Shown here: positions 6,216-12,374 of the stretch, one piece after another
Numbering within the stretch: the first letter of the stretch is position 1
Layout: each line of letters opens with the position of its first letter
Source: Candidatus Mediterraneibacter stercorigallinarum
Lineage (GTDB): Bacteria > Bacillota > Clostridia > Lachnospirales > Lachnospiraceae
Length of the DNA: 12,374 nucleotides
NCBI GenBank assembly: GCA_019116185.1
Contig: DXCD01000246.1
Location: 1 to 12,374, forward strand
Direction of reading: 5' to 3'
Translations under genes and position numbers: made by a program
The notes under the pieces: model-generated
The model's input: only the letters and a program-made list of their open reading frames with translations
What the model was told of the DNA's origin: nothing
The model's database searches: none

Positions 6216-9200
6216 ATGAGTATCTATGACCTTACAGCATATGAAGTGATACAGGAGAAGGATCTTGCTGACCTGAAATCTCAGGGTGTGCTGCTGCGGC
6301 ACAAAAAGAGCGGGGCAAGGGTGCTTCTCATGGAGAATGACGATGAGAACAAGGTGTTTGCGATCGGTTTCAGGACCCCGCCGTCAGACAGCACGGGCGT
6401 GCCTCATATCATGGAGCATTCGGTTCTGTGCGGGTCCAGGGATTTCCCGGTGAAAGACCCGTTCGTGGAGCTGGTCAAAGGATCTCTCAATACATTTTTA
6501 AATGCAATGACCTACCCGGATAAGACGGTATATCCGGTGGCAAGCTGCAATGATAAAGATTTCCAGAACCTGATGCATGTATATATGGACGCTGTGTTTT
6601 ATCCGAATATTTATCAGAGCGACAAGACATTCCGCCAGGAAGGCTGGAGCTATAAGCTCGGTGACGCGGAGGCGGATCTGGAGATCAGTGGCGTCGTCTA
6701 TAATGAAATGAAGGGAGCGTTCTCGTCTCCGGAGGGCGTGCTGGACCGTGTGATCTTAAATTCCCTCTTCCCGGATACATCCTATGCAAATGAATCCGGC
6801 GGAGACCCGGAGGTGATCCCGGAACTGACTTATGAGCAGTTCCTTGATTTCCACAGAAAATATTACCATCCGTCCAACAGTTATATCTATCTCTACGGAG
6901 ATATGGATATGGAGGAAAAATTAAGGTGGCTGGATGAGAACTATCTGTCTGATTTTGATCAGATCCGGGTGGACTCTGAGATCAAATATCAGGAACCGTT
7001 TGCTGAGATGAAGGAGATCGTGCAGGAATACTCCATTGCAAGTGATGAAAATGAAGCTGATAATACTTACCTTTCCTACAATAAGGTGATCGGCACATCG
7101 TTGGATGAAAAGCTCTATCTTGCATTCCAGATCCTGGACTATGCGCTGCTGTCCGCGCCCGGCGCGCCTTTGAAAAAAGCGCTCCTTGACGCAGGGATCG
7201 GCAAGGATATCATGGGCTCTTATGACAATGGCGTGTATCAGCCCATTTTCTCCGTGATATCAAAGAATGCCAATATGGAGCAGAAAGAAGCGTTTATCCG
7301 GGTGATCGAGGATACGCTGAGGGATATCGCGAATAAGGGGATTGACGAGAAAGCCATCCGGGCCGGGATCAATTACTATGAGTTCCGGTTCAGGGAGGCT
7401 GATTTCGGCAGTTATCCGAGAGGGCTGATGTATGGGCTTCAGATGTTTGACAGCTGGCTTTATGATGAAGAGAAGCCGTTCATCCATATGGAGGCGATCC
7501 CGACCTTTGAATTTCTGAAAAGCCAGGTTGGGACAGGTTATTTCGAAGGGCTGATCCGGAAATACCTGTTGGACAACACGCACGGCGCTATTGTGATTAT
7601 CCGCCCGGAGCGGGGACGCACGGCGAGGATGGATAAGGAACTTTCAGATAAGCTGAAAGCATATAAGGACAGCCTGACGGCAGAAGAAGTGGAGGCTCTG
7701 GTCCGCGATACAGCGGAGCTGGAGGCATATCAGGAAGAGGAGTCCGCACCGGAAGACCTGGCAAAGATTCCAGTGCTGAAACGGGAGGATATATCCCGTG
7801 AGACAGCCCCCATCTACAATACAGAGATGGACGTGGACGGGGTGAAGATGGTGCACCACAATGTGGAGACGAACGGCATCGGATATGTGACGCTGATGTT
7901 TGATCTCTCCGGCATTGAGGAGAAGATGCTGCCCTATGTGGGAATCCTGCAGAGCGTGCTTGGCATCATTGATACGACAAACTATGAATACGGCGCGTTG
8001 TTCAACGAGATCAACGTGCATACAGGTGGCATCGGAACCTCGCTGGAACTTTATGCGGATGTCACAAAGGTGAAAGAAAAAGAGTTCCGCGCTACATTTG
8101 AGATGAAGGGAAAAGTATTGTACCCGAAGATGGATGTGCTCTTTTCCATGATGCGGGAGATCCTTATGGAGTCAAGGCTGGAGGATGAAAAGCGGTTAAA
8201 AGAGATCCTTGCCATGCTCCGGTCCAGGCTTCAGATGTCCTTCCTCTCATCCGGGCATACCACGGCAGCCCTCAGGGCACTGTCGTACACATCGCCCATT
8301 GCCAAGTTCAAGGATGATACGGACGGCATCGGATTCTATGAGGTTGTAAAAGCGATAGAAGAGGATTTTGAAGGACAGAAAGAAGGACTGATCCGGAACT
8401 TAAAAGAAATCTCACAGAAGATCTTCCGCGCGGATAACATGATGGTGAGCTACACTTCGGCGGAAGAAGGACTGGCGCCTATGAAGGAGGCGTTCGGCGC
8501 TGTGCGGAATAAATTAAATGACAGTAAGTCTTCTGATATCAGCGCTGCCGGCATTGACGCCGCAGACCTGGATGCCGGGGATTCCAATCCTGCTGCTGAC
8601 AGTGCGGCAGACGGAGGCGATGATGCAGAGACCGCGGCGGGCGAATCAGGCGAGACGTCATGCGTGATCCACTGCAGGAAGCGGAACGAAGGCTTTAAGA
8701 CCTCTTCGAAAGTACAGTACGTGGCAAGGGCAGGCAATTTTATTGACGGCGGCGCAGAATACACAGGCGCGCTGCAGATATTAAAGGTCATCTTAAGCTA
8801 TGACTATCTCTGGCAGAATGTCCGGGTCAAGGGCGGAGCTTACGGCTGCATGAGCAATTTCAACCGGATCGGGGAAGGATATCTGATCTCTTACCGCGAC
8901 CCGAACCTTCAGAAAACCATGGAAATCTATGAGGGCGTTGTGGACTACCTTGAGAATTTCAATGTAGATGACCGCGACATGAACAAGTTTATCATCGGCA
9001 CGATCAGCAATATTGACCGTCCCATGAACCCGGCGGCAAAAGGAAACCGGTCCATGAACCTGTATATGAACCATGTTACAGAAGAGATGATACGGGAAGA
9101 AAGAGAACAGATCCTGACAGCAGACCAGAGCGATATCCGGGCGCTGGCAGGCGTGCTGAAAGCAATGCTGGACGCTGGATTAGTCTGCGTCATCGGAAGC

Positions 9201-9257
9201 GAAGAAAAGATTGAAGAATGCAGGGAGATGTTCGGAGAAGTACGGACATTAAGTTAA
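6216..9257 (+). CDS. M16C zinc metalloprotease, presequence-protease (PreP)-like
   Basis: Zinc peptidase of 1013 residues, the single-chain length of the M16C group (PreP, falcilysin and clostridial relatives), which degrade short unfolded peptides inside a closed two-half chamber. The N-terminal half carries the inverted zinc motif HIMEH (H64, E67, H68), with the third ligand expected at E164 in VVYNEMKGA. The C-terminal half has the substrate-binding Arg/Tyr pair in RVKGGAYG (R870 and Y876, the same six-residue spacing as the R848/Y854 pair known from plant PreP). No signal peptide is present, so it should act in the cytoplasm on peptides. Residues about 768-812 are an Asp/Ala/Gly/Ser-rich low-complexity insert between two folded parts. 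GAGGAG at 6201-6206 supports the start. The stop codon overlaps a long hairpin preceding era. Confidence 0.93.
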   Translation: MSIYDLTAYEVIQEKDLADLKSQGVLLRHKKSGARVLLMENDDENKVFAIGFRTPPSDSTGVPHIMEHSVLCGSRDFPVKDPFVELVKGSLNTFLNAMTYPDKTVYPVASCNDKDFQNLMHVYMDAVFYPNIYQSDKTFRQEGWSYKLGDAEADLEISGVVYNEMKGAFSSPEGVLDRVILNSLFPDTSYANESGGDPEVIPELTYEQFLDFHRKYYHPSNSYIYLYGDMDMEEKLRWLDENYLSDFDQIRVDSEIKYQEPFAEMKEIVQEYSIASDENEADNTYLSYNKVIGTSLDEKLYLAFQILDYALLSAPGAPLKKALLDAGIGKDIMGSYDNGVYQPIFSVISKNANMEQKEAFIRVIEDTLRDIANKGIDEKAIRAGINYYEFRFREADFGSYPRGLMYGLQMFDSWLYDEEKPFIHMEAIPTFEFLKSQVGTGYFEGLIRKYLLDNTHGAIVIIRPERGRTARMDKELSDKLKAYKDSLTAEEVEALVRDTAELEAYQEEESAPEDLAKIPVLKREDISRETAPIYNTEMDVDGVKMVHHNVETNGIGYVTLMFDLSGIEEKMLPYVGILQSVLGIIDTTNYEYGALFNEINVHTGGIGTSLELYADVTKVKEKEFRATFEMKGKVLYPKMDVLFSMMREILMESRLEDEKRLKEILAMLRSRLQMSFLSSGHTTAALRALSYTSPIAKFKDDTDGIGFYEVVKAIEEDFEGQKEGLIRNLKEISQKIFRADNMMVSYTSAEEGLAPMKEAFGAVRNKLNDSKSSDISAAGIDAADLDAGDSNPAADSAADGGDDAETAAGESGETSCVIHCRKRNEGFKTSSKVQYVARAGNFIDGGAEYTGALQILKVILSYDYLWQNVRVKGGAYGCMSNFNRIGEGYLISYRDPNLQKTMEIYEGVVDYLENFNVDDRDMNKFIIGTISNIDRPMNPAAKGNRSMNLYMNHVTEEMIREEREQILTADQSDIRALAGVLKAMLDAGLVCVIGSEEKIEECREMFGEVRTLS

Positions 9258-9316
9258 TTGTCGGAAAATTCTTCTCGAAGGGGTCAGGCCCCTTTGAGGA
9301 GAATTTTCTGACAGTT
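9256..9316 (+). repeat. 61-nt near-perfect inverted repeat with nested GGGGTC palindrome
   Basis: The arms 9256-9283 and 9289-9316 can pair over about 28 positions, counting G-U wobbles, around a 5-base loop TCAGG. The outer part pairs GTCGGAAAATTCTTCTC with GAGGAGAATTTTCTGAC; the inner part is AAGGGG/CCCCTT. The left arm begins in the last two bases of the protease stop codon. TTTT at 9315-9318 follows, so it may serve as a transcription terminator, but the T-run is short and the nested palindrome resembles the repeats at 1 and 9325, pointing to a mobile REP- or MITE-like element. I cannot decide between these from one copy. Confidence 0.75.
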
Positions 9317-9324
9317 TTCCTGAA

Positions 9325-9345
9325 AGGGGTCTGACCCCTATTCAC
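9325..9345. repeat. Palindromic repeat, copy 2 (AGGGGTCTGACCCCT + TTCAC)
   Basis: AGGGGTCTGACCCCT (9325-9339) is a perfect 15-base palindrome around a central T, followed by TTCAC at 9341-9345. It matches the repeat at 1-20 in core and tail. It ends a few bases before the era ribosome binding site (AAAAGGAG, 9346-9353), so in RNA the hairpin could influence era translation. Confidence 0.8.
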
Positions 9346-9360
9346 AAAAGGAGTATATAT

Positions 9361-10257
9361 ATGAAAGAAAATTTTAAATCTGGTTTTGTCACACTGATCG
9401 GCAGGCCGAATGTAGGAAAGTCTACATTAATGAATCATCTGATCGGGCAGAAGATTGCGATCACATCCAACAAGCCGCAGACCACCCGAAACCGGATCCA
9501 GACAGTCTTGACGACAGAAGAAGGGCAGATCGTGTTCGTGGATACGCCGGGCATCCATAAGGCGAAGAACAAGCTGGGTGAATATATGGTAAATATCGCG
9601 GAGCGTTCTTTAAATGAGGTGGACGTGGTGCTCTGGCTCGTGGAGCCGTCTACGTTTATCGGCGCAGGCGAGCGGCATATCATTGACCAGCTCAAGAAAG
9701 TGAGAACGCCGGTTATTCTGGTCATCAATAAGATCGACATGGTGAAAAAGGAGGAGCTGCTCCCTGCCATTGACATGTACCGGAAGGAATATGATTTCGC
9801 AGAGATCGTGCCCGTGTCCGCAAGGAGCGGCGACAATACGGACGAGTTGGTAAAGGTAATCTTGAAATACCTCCCTTATGGTCCTCAGTTCTATGATGAG
9901 GATACTGTGACAGACCAGCCGGAGCGGCAGATCGTGGCGGAACTGATACGGGAGAAAGCGCTTCACTGCCTGAATGAAGAGATTCCCCACGGGATTGCGG
10001 TTGCTATTGACCGCATGAAGATGGAGAAAAAAGTCATGCACATTGACGCGACCATCATCTGCGAGCGTGATTCCCACAAAGGGATCATTATCGGGAAACA
10101 GGGCAGCATGCTGAAAAAGATCGGCAGCACGGCAAGATATGAGATCGAGCGCCTGTTGGACTGCCGGGTGAACCTGAAGCTGTGGGTAAAGGTGCAGAAG
10201 AACTGGCGCGACAGCGATTATCTGATGAAGAACTTCGGATATCGGGAGGACGAGTAA
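9361..10257 (+). CDS. era: GTPase Era
   Basis: Essential GTPase that binds the 3' end of 16S rRNA and helps mature the 30S ribosomal subunit. The 298 residues are the normal length. The GTPase domain shows G1 GRPNVGKS (14-21), G2 around TTRNR (41-45), G3 DTPG (61-64), G4 NKID (123-126) and G5 VSA (152-154). The C-terminal KH RNA-binding domain has the GIIIGKQG loop (241-248). AAAAGGAG at 9346-9353 lies seven bases before the ATG. It precedes yqzL-like and recO genes as in other Firmicutes, but the upstream neighbour is the M16C protease rather than ybeY, dgkA or cdd. The palindromic repeats immediately upstream may form its 5' leader. Confidence 0.98.
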   Translation: MKENFKSGFVTLIGRPNVGKSTLMNHLIGQKIAITSNKPQTTRNRIQTVLTTEEGQIVFVDTPGIHKAKNKLGEYMVNIAERSLNEVDVVLWLVEPSTFIGAGERHIIDQLKKVRTPVILVINKIDMVKKEELLPAIDMYRKEYDFAEIVPVSARSGDNTDELVKVILKYLPYGPQFYDEDTVTDQPERQIVAELIREKALHCLNEEIPHGIAVAIDRMKMEKKVMHIDATIICERDSHKGIIIGKQGSMLKKIGSTARYEIERLLDCRVNLKLWVKVQKNWRDSDYLMKNFGYREDE

Positions 10258-10267
10258 AAGGGCTGTG

Positions 10268-10339
10268 GCATAAAGGGCTTAATGCATAAAGGATTTGCCG
10301 CATATTGTGTGTCAAAATATTTACGGATGATTGTGTCAA
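10268..10339 (+). repeat. Short direct repeats in the era-yqzL gap
   Basis: GCATAAAGG occurs at 10268-10276 and 10284-10292, 16 bases apart. ATTGTGTGTCAA (10304-10315) is followed by the close variant ATTGTGTCAA (10330-10339). They lie after the era stop and before the putative leader RNA and could be paired operator half-sites. A weak promoter can be placed here (TTGCCG at 10295-10300, 17 bases, TATTTA at 10318-10323) and another further right (GTGTCA at 10333-10338, TAATAT at 10357-10362). No terminator was seen after era. Confidence 0.35.
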
Positions 10340-10380
10340 GGTATTCCCGCTTAAAATAATATGGTATTTTTTACGCAGTA

Positions 10381-10506
10381 TAGTGTTCGGTGAATCGGAG
10401 AACCTAATTTTATAATTTCTTTCTCGGAACTAAGTCGGGGTAATCTCTGAAGCAGATATGCCAGGGGAATCCCGGACACAGACCTTCTGAGTGGGAAGAA
10501 CACGTA
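10381..10506 (+). promoter_or_regulatory. Putative structured leader RNA upstream of yqzL-recO
   Basis: A closing stem pairs GTGTTC (10383-10388) with GAACAC (10498-10503), extended by TA/TA across a bulge. Inside are TCTG-AAG-CAGA (10446-10456), CC-GGG-GAAT-CCC-GG with one bulged A (10461-10475), CAGA-CCT-TCTG (10479-10489), and a weaker stem around an A/T-rich loop (about 10396-10427). The multibranched fold ends eight bases before the GAGGTGA ribosome binding site of the yqzL-like gene. Blocks CGGAGAACC, then an A/T hairpin, then GGGGTAATCT with a short hairpin, recall in order the ydaO (cyclic di-AMP) riboswitch core as I remember it, but the conserved CAGCUAAC block is missing, so the class is uncertain. 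Confidence 0.4.
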
Positions 10507-10521
10507 AGAAGAGGTGAGCTG

Positions 10522-10695
10522 ATGAAGGACACATACTGGAAGCAGTTTATGGCAAGCGGGAAGATAGAGGACTATTTGAGTTATAAGAACAGCGGCGCGG
10601 ACGATGGGACAGATGAAGCGCAGAGCGGGCAGAATGGGAAAGAAAGACAGCTGCATGGATCCGGTGACAGAGAAGAAGGGGAGTCGGATTATTAA
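10522..10695 (+). CDS. YqzL-like small protein
   Basis: Small protein of 57 residues. The N-terminal 22 residues, with TYWKQFMASGKIEDYLSYK, match the pattern of YqzL (W-x2-F, three residues, G, then Y-L-x-Y-K), a Firmicute family of unknown function. The remaining 35 residues are polar and charged (Gly, Asp, Glu, Gln, Ser) and probably disordered. GAGGTGA at 10511-10517 lies four bases before the ATG. Position supports the call: in Bacillus and relatives yqzL lies between era and recO, exactly as here. It ends 21 bases before recO, so the two are probably co-transcribed and share the putative structured leader. Confidence 0.78.
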   Translation: MKDTYWKQFMASGKIEDYLSYKNSGADDGTDEAQSGQNGKERQLHGSGDREEGESDY

Positions 10696-10716
10696 TATGC
10701 GGCAGAAAGGAATCAC

Positions 10717-11457
10717 GTGAATCAGATCATACTGACAGGCATGGTGCTATCTACCATGCCGGTGGGCGAATATGACCGGCGGGTGGTCATACTGACAAAA
10801 GAACAGGGCAAGATATCAGCGTTTGCAAAGGGTTCCAGACGCCCGAACAGTCCGCTGGTGGGCGCGGTGAATCCGTTTTCTTTTGGAACATTCACCATGT
10901 ATGAAGGGCGTTCGTCCTATACCATTCAATCTGCTGATATTTCCAATTACTTTGCGGAACTCCGATCGGATATGGTGGGCGCGTATTACGGGTTTTATTT
11001 TCTCGAGTTCGCAGATTATTATACGAAAGAATTTAACGATGAGCGGGAGATGTTAAAGCTTCTGTATCAGACCATGCGGGCCCTGATCAATCCGCATATT
11101 CCGAACCGGCTCATCCGGTACATATTTGAACTGAAGGCACTGACCATCAACGGGCAGGGTCCCCAGGTATTCCAGTGCATCACTTGCGGAAATAAAGAAA
11201 GACCGGCCGTGTTCAGCGCTGCGAAAGGCGGGCTTGTGTGCAGCGAGTGTGACAGGGACGTGATCGACGGCATGATACTGGATAACTCGACTTTGTATAG
11301 CATGCAATATATAGAATCCAGCAGTATTGAGAAACTGTATACTTTTACAGTTACGGATAAAGTGATGGATGAGCTGGAGAGAGTGATGGGGAGACTGATG
11401 GAGATTTATGTGAACAGAAGGTTTAAGTCTTTGGAAATATTAGAGACGCTGCTCTGA
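10717..11457 (+). CDS. recO: DNA repair protein RecO
   Basis: Recombination mediator that works with RecR (and RecF) to load RecA on SSB-coated single-stranded DNA during gap repair. The 246 residues match the family length. Residues 1-80 are the OB-fold domain, beginning NQIILTGMVLSTMPVGEYDRR and including a GKISAFAKGSRRPNS loop. The rest is the helical domain with a four-cysteine zinc site: C154-x2-C157 and C175-x2-C178. The start codon is GTG: AAAGGA at 10706-10711 lies five bases upstream, and the nearby ATG at 10697 is out of frame. It follows the yqzL-like gene by 21 bases. No terminator is visible in the 40 bases before the SIR2-like gene. Confidence 0.96.
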   Translation: MNQIILTGMVLSTMPVGEYDRRVVILTKEQGKISAFAKGSRRPNSPLVGAVNPFSFGTFTMYEGRSSYTIQSADISNYFAELRSDMVGAYYGFYFLEFADYYTKEFNDEREMLKLLYQTMRALINPHIPNRLIRYIFELKALTINGQGPQVFQCITCGNKERPAVFSAAKGGLVCSECDRDVIDGMILDNSTLYSMQYIESSSIEKLYTFTVTDKVMDELERVMGRLMEIYVNRRFKSLEILETLL

Positions 11458-11497
11458 TATATACTGAAAATACAAAAGAAAAAGAGGGAAAGAATAC

Positions 11498-12374
11498 ATG
11501 AGTTTGGAGAAGTTAACGCAGGCTGGGCTGATCCATGAATTTGAAGATGTTTCAGAAGGTCCGCATTCCAGCAAATTTTGTTTTGTGTTGGGAGCGGGCG
11601 CGTCAAGAATGTCCGGAATAAAAACAGGTCAGGAGTTAGTGGATATCTGGGAAAAAGAAATGCTGGAAAGAAATGAGCAGGCTTTTTTGTCGTGGAAAGA
11701 GAAAAATGGTATCACGGAAAGTGATAAGTATAGTTATTATAGCCAGTATTATGAAGAACGCTATAAAAAACGGCCGATGGATGGTCTGAATTTTCTGGAA
11801 AAGATGATGGAGCACGTGAATCCGAACGTGGGATATGTGGTTCTTGCCCATCTGCTGGCAAAAACCGAACATAATGTAGTGATTACTACGAATTTCGATC
11901 ATCTTTTGGAAGATGCCCTGAATTATTATGAGAAAGCCTTACCGTTGGTTGTAGGGCATGAGAGCCTTGCGCATTATATTACAAAGCAGATTACAAGACC
12001 GACGATCATAAAAATTCACAGAGATCTCTTGTTTGACCCTAAGAATACAGTAAAAGATGTGGGAGTCCTGCATGAAGCCTGGGAAAAAGCGCTGGACATG
12101 ATATTCTCTGAGTTCCATCCAATATTCATCGGGTATGCCGGGAATGACAGAAGCCTGATGGATTATCTGATAAAAAACAGAGAAAAATTTAATTCGGGAG
12201 AGTGGAAATTCCCATATTGGACGCTCTATAAATCGGATGTTGTCCCCGAGGGGCCGGTTAAAGAATTCCTGGAAGGGGTAGACGGATATTACATAAATTG
12301 CAATGGATTTGATGAACTGATGTGCCTGATGGGCGCGGAAGTAGGATATCGGATGCCGGGAGAAGAGCAATTTC
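11498..12374 (+). CDS. SIR2-like NAD-binding protein (3' end outside window)
   Basis: Open frame of 292 codons plus one base that runs off the right edge. The visible part is a SIR2-like Rossmann domain: FVLGAGAS (29-36) followed by GIKTG (40-44) for NAD binding, ITTNFD (129-134) with N132, KIHRDL (172-177) with H174, and FIGYAGND (210-217). In Thoeris ThsA the SIR2 domain's catalytic pair is N112/H152; the 42-residue spacing here is similar, so NAD hydrolysis is plausible. In this class HGD is common where this protein has HRD. SIR2-like domains of this type are frequent NADase effectors in anti-phage systems, often with a C-terminal sensor domain, which would lie outside the window. AGAGGGA at 11482-11488 precedes the ATG. 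The gene is more A+T-rich than its neighbours: 19 G+C in 11701-11760 and 20 in 12001-12060, against 29 in 9541-9600 within era. Horizontal acquisition is likely. Confidence 0.82.
   Translation, partial: MSLEKLTQAGLIHEFEDVSEGPHSSKFCFVLGAGASRMSGIKTGQELVDIWEKEMLERNEQAFLSWKEKNGITESDKYSYYSQYYEERYKKRPMDGLNFLEKMMEHVNPNVGYVVLAHLLAKTEHNVVITTNFDHLLEDALNYYEKALPLVVGHESLAHYITKQITRPTIIKIHRDLLFDPKNTVKDVGVLHEAWEKALDMIFSEFHPIFIGYAGNDRSLMDYLIKNREKFNSGEWKFPYWTLYKSDVVPEGPVKEFLEGVDGYYINCNGFDELMCLMGAEVGYRMPGEEQF

Noticed and set aside
10431..10476. TPP riboswitch-like ATGCCAG plus GGGGAA string
   Set aside because: The CUGAGA and other required core elements are missing and the distances are too short for that class.
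1..12374. CRISPR array, tRNA, rRNA or complete insertion sequence
   Set aside because: No regularly spaced repeats, no cloverleaf or rRNA-like sequence, and no transposase frame were seen on either strand.

Overview
The window looks like chromosome of a Gram-positive Firmicute in class Clostridia, most likely Lachnospiraceae. The evidence is strong AGGAGG-type ribosome binding sites, consensus sigma-A promoters, a SleB-type cell-wall hydrolase with an Ala/Glu-rich linker, a YitT-family protein, a YdbS/YdbT-like PH-domain pair, a clostridial M16C protease and the Firmicute order era-yqzL-recO. I cannot name the species from sequence alone.

Left part (1-2500). A palindromic repeat opens the window. 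A textbook TTGACA-17-TATAAT promoter then drives a secreted SleB-like cell-wall hydrolase, which ends in a strong intrinsic terminator. That terminator overlaps an extended -10 promoter pointing at a GNAT acetyltransferase. A YitT/DUF2179 membrane protein lies convergent to the acetyltransferase and has its own minus-strand promoter.

Middle (2500-9260). A stand-alone enolase with all catalytic residues but some divergent loops is followed by a consensus promoter with an inverted repeat overlapping its -35. This drives a two-gene operon of bacterial PH-domain membrane proteins (small YdbS-like, large YdbT-like, one base between them). A 1013-residue PreP-like M16C metalloprotease follows, probably from its own extended -10 promoter.

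Right part (9256-12374). A 61-nt near-perfect hairpin starts inside the protease stop codon. A second palindrome, AGGGGTCTGACCCCT, shares sequence with the repeat at position 1 and ends just before the era ribosome binding site. Then come era (ribosome-assembly GTPase), a 264-nt gap with short direct repeats and a probable structured leader RNA, a 57-residue YqzL-like small protein, and recO (recombination mediator, GTG start). Directly after recO, with no visible terminator, an A+T-richer gene for a SIR2-like NAD-binding protein begins and runs off the window. It is the best candidate for an accessory, possibly anti-phage, system.

Most genes are ordinary core functions: wall remodelling, glycolysis, peptide degradation, ribosome assembly and DNA repair. 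The unusual content is the repeat family, the leader RNA and the SIR2-like gene at the right edge.
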